Shown here piece after piece: positions 29,476 to 39,826 of a DNA stretch of 64,000 nucleotides. The DNA comes from Haliscomenobacter sp. GTDB lineage: Bacteria; Bacteroidota; Bacteroidia; Chitinophagales; Saprospiraceae. The stretch spans positions 260,147-324,146 of the forward strand of contig JADJHZ010000006.1 in NCBI GenBank assembly GCA_016707205.1, given 5' to 3'. Below the pieces are notes generated by a model. That model ran no database searches and was not told the origin of the DNA. It worked only from the letters and a program-made list of their open reading frames with translations. The position numbers were made by a program, and so were the translations under genes. How positions within the stretch are numbered: position 1 is the first letter of the stretch; the number at the start of each line of letters is the position of its first letter.

Positions 29476-32400
29476 TTAAAGGTTGACAAGCACACTGAAC
29501 AGGTAGGATTTGGTGCTCGGGTTGTTGAAATACTCCATGCCCCTGGCGACGTCCACCCCCGCCAGGTTGGTATCCGGATCGGTTCCCTCGAAGTCGGTCC
29601 ACAACACGAGGTTTCTGCCGGTCAGGGAGAATTCGACCGAACTCAATCCAATGCGTTGCTTGAGCCAAGGCGCACGCAAGGTGTAGGACAGCGATAACTC
29701 CCGCAACCGGGTCCAGGAGCCGTCTTCGATATAGAGCTCGTCGGTGGCGTTGCTGAAGAAGCCGCCGCCGGAATTGTACCACACTTCGGTGAGAGCTACC
29801 GGCCCGGCGCCAAAGTCGCCTACTTTGCCGCGGAAAGTGGTACCGATAGGGATGATCTTCCCTGAATAATCTTTCAGGTTTCGGATGGCGGTTACCTCAT
29901 TCCCGGAGTCCTTCCATCGGCCCAGGTCGTAAAGCACGGCTTTGGTGCCCGCATAAATATCTGCACCCTGGTAGGTTTCGAAGAGGACCGACAAGCGGAA
30001 ATTTTTGAAACTCCAACCCGAGGTTAGCGCCCCCTGCCAATCGGGGTTGGGATCGCCGATCACACCTTCCGTCAGGTCCTGGCGGGGAAATCCATTTTCG
30101 TCAAAAACGATGGAACCGTCTTCGTTGCGCTGGATTCTCGATCCCCACAATACGCCCAGCGGCTGACCTTCTACTGCCCGGGCGCTGACGGCGGCAAGTC
30201 CGCCCAGGTTGATGGAAGCGACTCCCTGCATATCCACCACCGTATTCTTTACGCTCGTGAAATTGGCCGAGAGGTCCCAGTCGAAGTTTTTCGATCGAAC
30301 CAGTTGGTATCCCAGGTCCAGTTCTATTCCTTCATTCTGGATTTCCGCGCCATTCGAATACACGTCGGTGTACCCACGAGAGTTGGCCACCGGAAAATCC
30401 AGCAACACGTCCACCGTACGGTTGTTGAAATAGGTGCCGCTCAAGGAAAGACGGTCTTTCAAGAAACGCAAATCGGCGCCGGCTTCAAACTCTTTCTTGC
30501 GCTCCGGCCGGAGCGCGGAGTTGCCACGTGTGGAGCTGGGTACAAACCCGCCGTTGCCATATAGGCCGAGGCTCAGGTTTCCTCCGTATTGATCGCTGAA
30601 AGCAGGAGATACGTATACGTTCGAGGTATTGAAGCGGGCAGGCTGAACGCCTACCTCGCCGTAGGAAAGGCGCAATTTGCCAAAAGAGAACGTCTCATTT
30701 TCCAGTCCGCCGAGTTTGGAAAACTGCCAGGCAAGGGAGGCCGAAGGGAACAGGAAGGTATTATCTGCGGCATCGCCAAACGTGGAAGCCGACTCTACCC
30801 GTACCGTTCCCGTTAAATAAAGCATGTCCCATCCGGAAAGGCCCATGGAGGAATACACCGCGGCGGTGCGCTCACGTCCCTGGGAACTGATGGTGGTCAC
30901 GTTCTCCGGCAGGGCATTGTCTTTGTCCCGCACCCCACTGGCAACGTCGGCGAACTGAATGAAATTGACTGTATTCACTCCGTTTACGGTAAGGGAGCGG
31001 CTATTGTAGTTAAAGCCCACGAGGAGGTTTCCGTTCAGGTTTTTGGCGAGTTTGCGGTTGGCTTTGGCGATGTAGTCCATGTTAAAGATCGTACTAGACG
31101 CCAGGGTTTGTTCGTAAAAGCCAGTTGAAAAAGCCCCGGAAGCCGATCCCGGAGTATAAAACTCGTTTTTCTGTTCGCTGTAGAAGTCAATGCCTACGCG
31201 GCCGATGAGATCTACCCAGGAAAGCGGGGAAGCCGTCAGTTCAAAGCTGGAGATAAAGCGGTCGACACGAGCTTTGTTCTCTTGCTCATTGAGCGTCCAG
31301 GAAGGGTTGTTGTAGGTGGGGGTGTTGTCGGCTGCCAGGTACTCCAGATACGACCGATGCCGGTTGGTAGCGGGAGAAGCCGTGGAATTGGCATAGTAGC
31401 TCCCGCGATAGCCGGTGTTATCAAAATCCGGCGGGGTACGCAAAAGCCCGAGGTGGAGGCCGGATGAAGTGGCGCCTTTCAGAATTCGGTTGGAGCCGGT
31501 GCGCGTATAGGTGGATTTGGTGTTTAATTTGATCTTGTCCGATAGCAAGTGGGAGGAGTTGAGACGGGCAGTGGTGCGCCGGTAGTCCGAATTGTTGCGG
31601 ATGATGCCCTGCTGGTCGAGGTCGCTCAGACTGAAGAATACATTGCTACGGTCATTTCCTCCCGTGAGGCTCAAGCTATTTTCCAAAAATTGCCCGTTGC
31701 TGAAAACCTGATCAAAATTGGAATCGTCGTAAATAGTCTGGGAGTTCTTCTTAAGAATAGGATAGTAAGTGGTCCCGTTCTGGTCCACGAAAAAAGCGCC
31801 GGAGGTATTGAACTCATCCGGGCCGCCGGAGCGGTTGGCGATCTTGTCGCCCCAGGAATCGCGGGCGCGCGGGTTGAATACGCCGTTATCTCCCTGGCCA
31901 AAAGCTGTTTGCATAGGGAAGCGCTCGTTGATGGCGTCCAGCGAATACGTAGATCTAAAGGAAATAGACAACTTCTGGCCAAATTTGCCACTTTTGGTCG
32001 TGATCAGGATAACCCCGCCGAGGGCCTGAGTGCCATAAAGCGCTGCGGCGGAGGCGCCTTTGAGTACGGTGATGCTTTCGATATCGTTGGGGTTGATGTC
32101 GTTCAAGCGCGATTCCGGGTTTACGCCCGTGCTGCTGCTGTTGCCCCCGGACGTCGTTGCTGATCGGTATGCCGTCGAGCACGATCAGCGGCTGGTTGTC
32201 GCGGGTGATCGTAGAAAGCCCCCGGATCTGGATATAAGCTCCTGCGCCGGGGTCGCTGGAGTTGCGGGAAATCCGCACCCCTGAGGATTTGCCCGAAAGC
32301 GACCCCAAAAGGGTGGACTCACCGGATCCGGTGATCGCTTGCCCGCCTACATTGGAACTGGCATACCCCAGAACGTCCTTGTTTTCCTGCAAGCCCAGGG

Positions 32401-32728
32401 CAGTGACTACGATTTCGCCAAGCAAGCCGATTTCCTCTTCCATGACGATATCGATGACCTGGTCTGTACCGACAGGCCGCACAACTGTTTTCAAGCCTAC
32501 GTAACTAAAGACCAGAACGGCGGCATTGCCTGCCACTTCCATTTCGTAGGCCCCGTCAATCGACGTGACCGTCCCGTTGGTCGTCCCTTCTTCCAGTACG
32601 GTCACCCCGATCAGTGGGGCGCCCTGCGCGTCGTTGACCACGCCTTTAACCGTGCGCTGGCCAAAGGCTGTTCCCTGGAATAACAACGCCAGGAAGGCGA
32701 TCGCAAATAAACATTTTGGTTTTTGCAT
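29476..32728 (-). CDS. SusC/RagA TonB-linked outer-membrane receptor (frameshift at 32144-32148)
   Basis: TonB-dependent channel that pairs with the downstream SusD. Signal peptide 1-23, carboxypeptidase-like (CarboxypepD_reg) domain with VKGVVNDAQGAPLIGVTV, plug with SGVRISRNSSDPGAG and DNQPLIVLDGIP, then the barrel ending in SYLFSVLVNL. The read sequence is in two frames (32728-31955 and 32106-29476). At the G5 tract (C5 on the plus strand, 32144-32148) removing one base gives NDVRGNSSSTGVNPESRLND and restores one ~1080-residue protein. A consensus error is more likely than a true pseudogene, because both halves are otherwise perfectly conserved in style. Confidence 0.88.
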
Positions 32729-32757
32729 GGTGTTGCTGATTTTTCTAATGACAATAC

Positions 32758-34227
32758 CTATTTAATCCAACTGGAGGGAAATGCTCCCGGTACGAACCCC
32801 CATAAGAGAGGCAGTGCCCAGTATATAGCCAAGGTGAGTAGAACAATAGACATGATATTCATCCAGATTCCCGCCCGCACCATGTCCGGAATGCGCAAAT
32901 ACCCGGAGCCGAACACCACTGCATTGGGCGGAGTGGCCACGGGCAGCATAAAAGCGCAGGAGGCCGCAATCGTTGCTCCAACCATAAGGCTCAAAGGATG
33001 TACCCCTATAGCCAGAGCCAGAGGCGCCAGCACGGGAAGAATCATGGCGGTAGTAGCGAGATTCGAGGTGATCTCCGTAAGGAAATTGACGGCAGCGATA
33101 ATGACCAGGAGGACCAGGATCAAAGCCACGCCGTCCAGCAACGTTAGCTGAGCGCCAATCCACCCGGCTAACCCGCTCGTTTTAAACCCCTCCGCAATAG
33201 CCAAACCGCCGCCAAAAAGCAGCAGAATACCCCAGGGAAGCTTGACGGCTTCCTGCCAGGTGAGAAAAGCCCCCTTTTTTTCTTTCGAGGTGGGAAGAAC
33301 AAACAGGAGGACCGCTGCAACCACCGCAATCATCGTGTCATCCAGTTCGGGAATAAACCGGTTCAATACATAAGAGCGACTGATCCAGGCCAGGGCCGTC
33401 ATAACAAAAACGGCGAGAACGGTTTTCTCCTCAAAAGAAATCCGGCCCAAGGCCTTTAATTGCTTCTCGATCTCCTCTTTACCGCCTGGAAAAGACTTTT
33501 GGGTGAAGCGGAAAGCGAACGTGGTCAGGTATTTCCAACAGATAAATAACAAAGCGACGGAAACAGGAAGCCCAAAAATGATCCAATCGTAGAAGGTAAT
33601 CTCCATCTGATAGAGGTCTTTGACCACACTGGCAAAGACCAGGTTGGGAGGGCTGCCCACCAACGTCGCCATGCCGCCGATGGATGCGCTGTACGCAATC
33701 GCCAACATGAGGGCTTTCCCAAAAATCAGGTTCTCATCCTCCCGGGTATTAGGGTTGTCTTGCAACTGAGCTACAATCGCCATCCCGATCGGATACATCA
33801 GCACCGCCGTAGCGGTATTGGAGATCCACATCGACAAGAAACCCGTAGCCACCATAAACCCAAGAATGATGCTTTTGACGTTGGAACCGATCAGATGGAT
33901 AATCGTCAACGCCATGCGACGGTGAAGATTCCACTTCTCAATAGCAATAGCCAGCATGAACCCGCCTATGTACAAGAAAATATATTGGTGCCCGAAACAC
34001 GCCGTCGTTTCTTTTATCGGAAGACCGCCCGTAAGTGGAAATAATAAAATCGGAAGCAACGCCGTCACCGCAATAGGAACCACTTCCAATATCCACCACG
34101 CCGCAATCCAAAGCGTAGAACCCAAAATGGCATTCGCTTCTTCAGAAAGCCCTTCCGGCCTGAAGAATAACCGGGTTGCCAGAAATAATGCAGGCCCCAG
34201 AATCAGCCCTATCCGCTTTGTGTTCAT
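32758..34227 (-). CDS. DASS/SLC13-family sodium:anion symporter
   Basis: Inner-membrane Na+-coupled uptake of dicarboxylates, citrate or sulfate. About 11-12 membrane segments in 489 residues. The two SNT signatures are present: WISNTATAVLMYPIG and EITSNLATTAMILP. N-terminal TLWIAAWWILEVVPIAVTALLP matches the family. First gene of the minus-strand cluster, 29 bp upstream of SusC, so transport across the outer and inner membranes may be co-regulated. Confidence 0.88.
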   Translation of the reverse strand: MNTKRIGLILGPALFLATRLFFRPEGLSEEANAILGSTLWIAAWWILEVVPIAVTALLPILLFPLTGGLPIKETTACFGHQYIFLYIGGFMLAIAIEKWNLHRRMALTIIHLIGSNVKSIILGFMVATGFLSMWISNTATAVLMYPIGMAIVAQLQDNPNTREDENLIFGKALMLAIAYSASIGGMATLVGSPPNLVFASVVKDLYQMEITFYDWIIFGLPVSVALLFICWKYLTTFAFRFTQKSFPGGKEEIEKQLKALGRISFEEKTVLAVFVMTALAWISRSYVLNRFIPELDDTMIAVVAAVLLFVLPTSKEKKGAFLTWQEAVKLPWGILLLFGGGLAIAEGFKTSGLAGWIGAQLTLLDGVALILVLLVIIAAVNFLTEITSNLATTAMILPVLAPLALAIGVHPLSLMVGATIAASCAFMLPVATPPNAVVFGSGYLRIPDMVRAGIWMNIMSIVLLTLAIYWALPLLWGFVPGAFPSSWIK

Positions 34228-34432
34228 CTTTGGTTGATTACTTCCTCCCGTATTTGGCAGGATTTTTCTTATTTTTAGTGAACTTTAAATTTAGCCCTTC
34301 GCAAATTCGGGGGGTTATTATTTCGCTAATCTATTGCGTAATATTCATATTAAATAAAATTAAAGTCTGCAATAAATATTTTTTACAAAATTTCATACCG
34401 TTTTACACTTTTTTACATATTCAGATACATTC

Positions 34433-35629
34433 ATGAAGGACTTACGCCAGGAGTTTCTGGATCAGTTGGAACATAAATACGGCAAATGGGATAAAACCAC
34501 ATCCAATTTTGGGTCAACGCCTTTCGGATTGATTGCTAACGATTTATCAATCAGCGCCAGCCAATTCACCAAGTTGCTTTCCGGAACGGCAACGGAAGGC
34601 ATGTACACCCGGTCGATCGAAAATGTCCACCGGCTAATCCGGTTGGAAAGCGCACTAAAAGAAATTGAAGCAACCCGGGCGGCAAGGGAAGAAAACGCTG
34701 CGCTCCTCAAAAAGCAGGAACGGAGGCTGAGCCACTCCGGAAGAAGGTCGGTTTTGTTTATGCTGCTGGCCCTGACCGTGGGAAGTTCCGGCATGTTTCT
34801 TATTCAAAAAGGGGTCCGGAAAAATCTTGTAAACGATATCCAAACCAATCTGAACCCCCTGACGGCGTTTTTCGACCGGGAGTTTAATGCAGACTTTCAA
34901 TCTCCCTATCTCAAAGAATCGGATGTACAGGAGTACTGCCCTTGCAGCGCCTTCGAGGGAGTTTGGTCGCTGGAAGAAGAATACAAATTGCCGCTGCCGG
35001 GAAACAAAAAACCCGGGATTTATTACCTGGCCAAAAGCGCCGATGTGCGCATGAAATGTTCCAAAAGCGACACGCTCCCTGCAGGCAAAGGGAATGTTCT
35101 ATTGGTTTTTGAATACCTGATCAACGAAATCTGGGTGGACAAACGCAAAATCCCTTTGTTTCCAACTTACTTTGACAAAGAGACCAAACAATTTACCCAA
35201 GCGTTTAACGACCTCGTTTTCGAAAACGACCCCAATTTTCAGAAGGTAGCAACCATCCATTCGTTCTTCATTAGCAAAATTGAATTGTATAAAGACTCGA
35301 TTGTCCGCAAAGGCGAGCCTTGCGGACGCTATGCCACCGGTGTAAACGAGGCCCTGGTCTCGGAATACGCTATCGATTTGAAGCATATCCTCGAGAATGT
35401 CCTCGGGGACCTGACCCAAACCAGTTGCCATTCGATCGCCAATTACTTTTGCGATCCCAACCTGCTGCAGGAAGGAAAAAGCGTGCTGTCCTTTGATTGT
35501 CTGTATACGATTAAATCGGAAAACCTCGGTATCGGCGGCGGCTACCCTTACCGGAAAGGGTACCGGCTCCAAAAACAGAATTACTCCGACAATCTGACCT
35601 GTAATTGCGATTCGTATCCCGGCGACTAA
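34433..35629 (+). CDS. Membrane-anchored protein with N-terminal HTH-like and Cys-rich external domain
   Basis: Not a family I can name. Residues about 25-60 (LIANDLSISASQFTKLLSG) read like a helix-turn-helix, followed by a basic coiled coil (about 65-100), one membrane segment (about 106-124, VLFMLLALTVGSSGMFLIQKG) and a roughly 270-residue outside domain with cysteine pairs (EYCPCSAF, GEPCG, TSCHS, YFCD, LTCNC). The layout suggests a one-component membrane sensor. The upstream region (34230-34432) is AT-rich and divergent from the DASS cluster, so it carries its own promoter. Confidence 0.6.
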   Translation: MKDLRQEFLDQLEHKYGKWDKTTSNFGSTPFGLIANDLSISASQFTKLLSGTATEGMYTRSIENVHRLIRLESALKEIEATRAAREENAALLKKQERRLSHSGRRSVLFMLLALTVGSSGMFLIQKGVRKNLVNDIQTNLNPLTAFFDREFNADFQSPYLKESDVQEYCPCSAFEGVWSLEEEYKLPLPGNKKPGIYYLAKSADVRMKCSKSDTLPAGKGNVLLVFEYLINEIWVDKRKIPLFPTYFDKETKQFTQAFNDLVFENDPNFQKVATIHSFFISKIELYKDSIVRKGEPCGRYATGVNEALVSEYAIDLKHILENVLGDLTQTSCHSIANYFCDPNLLQEGKSVLSFDCLYTIKSENLGIGGGYPYRKGYRLQKQNYSDNLTCNCDSYPGD

Positions 35630-35665
35630 TCCGGTAATTTTCAAACCTGCCTAAAACCTAACCAG

Positions 35666-36715
35666 ATGAAAACCTTCTTCCGCGTCCTGTTGGCGCTCGT
35701 CCTCCTTGTACTCATCCTCGCCCTGCGCACCCTCTACCTCGCCGGCTCGTTTAAATCCCTCAAGCCGCACAAACCTGCCGAAGAAATCAGCATTTCCGGC
35801 ATGATGGGCGTGGAAGACATTACCATCGATCCGGCTACCGGGATGGCGCTGGCGTCTTCGAACGACCGCCGGAGGGTCCGTGCAAACGAGCCGTCCACAG
35901 GCGCTATTTTTCAGTTTGATGCCGCCTCCCCCACCCCAGCGTTCATCGATCTGACCGCGGGATTGAACCTGCCGGAATTTCATCCCCACGGCATTTCGCT
36001 GTTCACCGATCCCTCGGATGGGAGTAAATGGGTTTTCGCGGTCAACCACCGCAAAGGCGCCTCCTGCATAGAAATCTTCCAGTATACCGACACCATGCTT
36101 GTTCATTCTGCTACGATCCAAAGCCCCGAATTCATAAGCCCGAACGACGTGGTGGGCGTTGGAAAACGCACGTTCTATTTCACCAACGACCACGACCGGC
36201 ATCCCGACGGGGGCGTTTCCAGCCTCAAAGATTTTTTGGTCATCGGCACGGGGCAGGTGGGCTATTTTGATGGAGAAAAAGCAACCCTTCTGGATAAAGG
36301 GATCCGCTACGCCAACGGGATCACCGCGAGTCCGGACGCAAAGTTCCTTTATATGGCGGCCTGTACCGACGGCGCCATTTATGTATACCAGAGGGAACCG
36401 TTCCAAAAAATCCGGGAAATCGAATGCGGCACGGGCGTCGACAACCTGGAATGGGACGCCGAAGGCAATCTCTGGGCAGGCGCGCATCCCAAAATGCTGG
36501 CTTTTCTCGGGCACGCTCAGAAAGCGGAAAAGCGCTCGCCTTCCCAGGTGCTGAAAATCAACCTCCAGAACCCAAAAAACCCCATAGTAGACGAAATTTA
36601 CCTGAATACGGGCAACCCGCTATCCGGGTCGTCGGTCGCCGCCGTGTACCACAACCGGCTGTTTATCGGCAGCGTGTTTGAAGACGGAATAGTAATACTC
36701 GAAATCGGGAAATGA
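35666..36715 (+). CDS. Paraoxonase/SMP-30-like beta-propeller lactonase
   Basis: Six-bladed propeller, probably a calcium-dependent lactonase/arylesterase. N-terminal membrane anchor 5-26 (FRVLLALVLLVLILALRTLYLAG). Calcium-site style motifs: GVEDITIDPATGMALASS, HPHGISLF, ISPNDVVGVG with FTNDHDRHP, RYANGITASPDAKFLY and VDNLEWDAEGNLW. Substrate not deducible. The following TonB receptor ATG overlaps its stop (36712-36715), implying translational coupling. Confidence 0.82.
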   Translation: MKTFFRVLLALVLLVLILALRTLYLAGSFKSLKPHKPAEEISISGMMGVEDITIDPATGMALASSNDRRRVRANEPSTGAIFQFDAASPTPAFIDLTAGLNLPEFHPHGISLFTDPSDGSKWVFAVNHRKGASCIEIFQYTDTMLVHSATIQSPEFISPNDVVGVGKRTFYFTNDHDRHPDGGVSSLKDFLVIGTGQVGYFDGEKATLLDKGIRYANGITASPDAKFLYMAACTDGAIYVYQREPFQKIREIECGTGVDNLEWDAEGNLWAGAHPKMLAFLGHAQKAEKRSPSQVLKINLQNPKNPIVDEIYLNTGNPLSGSSVAAVYHNRLFIGSVFEDGIVILEIGK

Positions 36716-38825
36716 TGGCATCAGGGGAAAGCCCATGGTACAAAGACAGAAGGAAGCCCCTGCTCCTCAACGCAGCGTGGGGGGTGTCTTTTCTCTGTTC
36801 CACGGTTGCTGTTTCCGCTCAGATTCCTGCCACCGACCCCCTGCTTCGCGACACCCTGGCGCCGGTGACCGTCACCGCTGCCCGGCTTCCGGCGCCGGTG
36901 CTCCGGCTGCCTTATGCGGTAGGGATGCTGAACCAAACCCAGATCCAAAGAGGGCAGGCGCAACTTTCGCTCCACGAATCGCTGATCAGCCTGCCCGGTT
37001 TGCATGCGCAAAACCCTGCGAATTTTGCCCAGGACCTGCGCTTGTCGGTGCGTGGCTTCGGCGCCCGGTCCGCTTTCGGCATCCGGGGTTGCGCTTGCTG
37101 GTCGACGGGCTTCCGGAATCTACGCCCGACGGACAAGCAGACGTCGACAACATAGACGCAGGCGCCCTTCGGTCGATCGAACTGCTTCGCGGAACCTCGG
37201 CAGGGCTTTATGGAAACGCCTCGGGCGGAGTATTGAATATCCAAACGGAAGAACCTTCGCTTTCTCCCTTTGCGGAAATACGATCTGCCTTCGGAAGTTT
37301 TGGATTCCAGCGCATTCAGTCCAAAGGGAGCATGACCATAGGAAAAATGGGGTTATCCGCCAGCCTTTCTCACCACCGAATCCAGGGATACCGACCCCAA
37401 AGCGCCATGCGACAAACCATCCTCAACCTCAAAAGCCGTTTCCAGTTTAACGCCTCCACCCGGCTATCCCTGCTGGTCAACGCCGGCTCAAGCCCTTTGG
37501 CACAAGATGCCGGGGGGCTGACGGCCGAGCAGGTAAGCACTAACCGTCGGCAAGTCCGTGAAGCCAATGTCCAATTTGACGCAGGAGAAAAGGTTGCCCA
37601 AGGGCGGATAGGGTTTGTTTTGGAGAAAAACTGGTCCGAAAAACGCCAACTTACCGCAAAGGCTTACCTTACGGCCAGGGATTTTGCCAACCGCCTGGCA
37701 TTCCAGAACAGCGCCTGGGTAGCGTTCGGCCGCTTATTTGGAGGCGGCGCCGTTCAGTACGCTTTCCAGGGGCGTCAATATCGCTCCCAAATGGGTCTGG
37801 AAACCAATCACCAGCGCGATCACCGGTACCGGTTCGACAACCTGGAGGGCGAAAAAGGGCCCTTGCGGCTGGAACAAAACGAGCGCTTTCACAGCACTGG
37901 CTTGTTCTGGGTGCAGGAATGGACCCCACTCAAGAAATGGGCATTTACCACAGCAGCCCGGCTCGACCGGCTGGATCTGCAAGTACATGATCTGTTCTTG
38001 TCCGATGGGGACCAGAGCGGACGGAAAACCTTTCGCCGGTTCAGCCCTATGGCCGGTATCGTTTTTCTTCCTTCGCCCGCTTTTTCGGTTTACGCAAACC
38101 TGGCTTCTCACTTTGAGGCCCCTACGCTGACCGAACTCTCCGCCAACCCCTCCAACCTGGGTGGATTCAACCCCGATGTAAAACCTCAAACATCCCTTCA
38201 TGGAGAAATGGGACTTAAAACAGCCATGGACAAACCTGCCGCGCTGGAACTGGCCCTTTTTTACATTGCCCTCCGCAACGAACTGGCTCCTTACCAATTG
38301 CCACCTTACCCCGGACGGGTTTTCTACCGCAACGCCGGCAAATCCCGGCGCCTGGGACTCGAGGCATTCTTCCGGTGGACACCGGCTAAAGGCATTTTGC
38401 TTTCTACCGGATATACGTATTCCGATTTTAAATACCGGGATTACGAGGCGAATGGGATGGCATTCGACGGCCTCTTCGCCCCGGGGATTCCCGCGCATCA
38501 ATTGACTACTTCGCTCCAATGGACGACGGCATCCGGGTTCTTTTGCTCCCTCCAGTTGCGGGCGCTAAGCCGCCAATTCACCGACGATGCCAATACGACG
38601 CTGGAACCGGATTATGCATTGGTTAATGCCAGAACCGGGTATACGTTCTCAGGAAAATCCATGGAAATGGAACCGTTTGCAGGCGTAAACAACTTGTTCG
38701 CGGCTGCCTATAGCGGAAATATCCTCTTAAATGCCGCAGGTTCCCGCTATTTTGAGCCGGATGCCGACCTCCCGTTTATTTTCGCCGGGATAAGGCTCCG
38801 TGCCGCTTCGAAACGCATGGAATAA
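36712..38825 (+). CDS. TonB-dependent outer-membrane receptor (frameshift at 37085-37088)
   Basis: Signal peptide ends at VAVSAQ. The plug includes PVTVTAARLPAP and SLPGLHAQ, then LRLSVRGFGARSAFGIRG, where the first frame fails. The second frame continues LRLLVDGLPESTPDGQADVD, and the barrel runs to the end. Adding one G to the G4 tract at 37085-37088 joins the two exactly. About 700 residues: a siderophore/vitamin type TBDT without a SusC-type N-terminal extension and without a SusD partner. Coupled to the paraoxonase-like gene by a 4-bp overlap. Confidence 0.85.
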
Positions 38826-38854
38826 TTAATTTAGCCGAATAATATCTCAATGCC

Positions 38855-39244
38855 ATGGAAAAAGACCTCCAAACCATCGCACAGTATATCGACGGCTTTC
38901 CGCAGGAAATCCAATCCCTGCTGGAAGAGCTCCGGTCGGTTATCAAAGAAGAGGCCCCAGAGGCGGAAGAAACCATTAGCTACCAGTTACCTACCTTCAA
39001 ATTGCATGGCAACCTGATCCATTTTGGCGCCTTCAAGAACCATATCGGCCTCTACCCCACCCCTTCGGGCATGGAGCAGTTCAAGGATGCGCTCTCGGCC
39101 TACGAAACCGCTAAAGGCTCGGTCAAGTTCCCTTTAAACCAACCCCTGCCCTGGAACTTGATCCGGGAAATCGTGCGGTTCCGGTTGAAAGAAAATCGGG
39201 AAAAAGCCCAGTCCAACTCCCGTAAACCAAAGAAAAGAGATTGA
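38855..39244 (+). CDS. DUF1801 (YdhG/YdeI-like) protein
   Basis: 129 residues with the family pattern: YIDGFPQEIQSLLEELRSVI, then EETISYQLPTFKLHG, HIGLYPTPSG and KGSVKFPLNQPLP. Cytoplasmic. Members are linked to iron/frataxin-like folds and stress roles, but function here is unknown. Basic Lys/Arg-rich tail (NSRKPKKRD). Confidence 0.85.
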   Translation: MEKDLQTIAQYIDGFPQEIQSLLEELRSVIKEEAPEAEETISYQLPTFKLHGNLIHFGAFKNHIGLYPTPSGMEQFKDALSAYETAKGSVKFPLNQPLPWNLIREIVRFRLKENREKAQSNSRKPKKRD

Positions 39245-39274
39245 CCCTGTTTCCTATTCCTGACCCGCGCGCCA

Positions 39275-39808
39275 ATGCCCGAGTACCTTTCTTTTGAAAC
39301 CGACCGGCTTTTTCTCCGCCCCACGACGGAAAAAGATGCCGTTTTCCTGCTGGAATTGCTGAACTCCCCCACCTGGTTGGAGTATATCGGCGACCGGAAG
39401 GTGTACACCCTGGAAGACGCCCGGGGGTATATCCAGTCGCGGATTACGCCCCAACTGGAGCGGCTGGGATATGCCAACTACACCCTGGTGCGCAAAGCGG
39501 ATGGGATGAAAATCGGGCTCTGCGGGCTCTACGACCGGGAAGGACTGGATGGCGTGGATTTGGGATTTGCCCTGTTGCCCGCCTTCGAAAAACAGGGATA
39601 TGCGTTCGAGGCCGCCAGGAAATTGTTGGAAGCAGGAACCCTGTTTTTTCATATTCCGGAAATCCTGGCCATAACGACCCAGCTAAACCATAACTCGCAA
39701 AAACTGTTGAAAAAATTAGGCTTCCGTTTCGTGAAAACGATCCGTATGGCCAACGACCCGGAAGAACTCCTGTTATTTGCGTGGAACAAATACGTTTTTT
39801 CCTCTTAA
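39275..39808 (+). CDS. GNAT acetyltransferase (RimJ/RimL-like)
   Basis: Transfers an acetyl group from acetyl-CoA to an amine. Begins ETDRLFLRPTTEKDA, motif A region DLGFALLPAFEKQGYAFEA and NHNSQKLLKKLGF. Length 177 aa is typical. Substrate unknown. Same strand and closely spaced with the DUF1801 gene (30 bp) and the SOD gene (18 bp). Confidence 0.85.
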   Translation: MPEYLSFETDRLFLRPTTEKDAVFLLELLNSPTWLEYIGDRKVYTLEDARGYIQSRITPQLERLGYANYTLVRKADGMKIGLCGLYDREGLDGVDLGFALLPAFEKQGYAFEAARKLLEAGTLFFHIPEILAITTQLNHNSQKLLKKLGFRFVKTIRMANDPEELLLFAWNKYVFSS

Positions 39809-39826
39809 TACTTAAAATCTGCATAC

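Noticed and set aside
32144..32148. Phase variation of the SusC gene by the C5/G5 tract
   Set aside because: A five-base run is too short to slip often, and similar breaks occur in many unrelated genes, so a consensus error is simpler.
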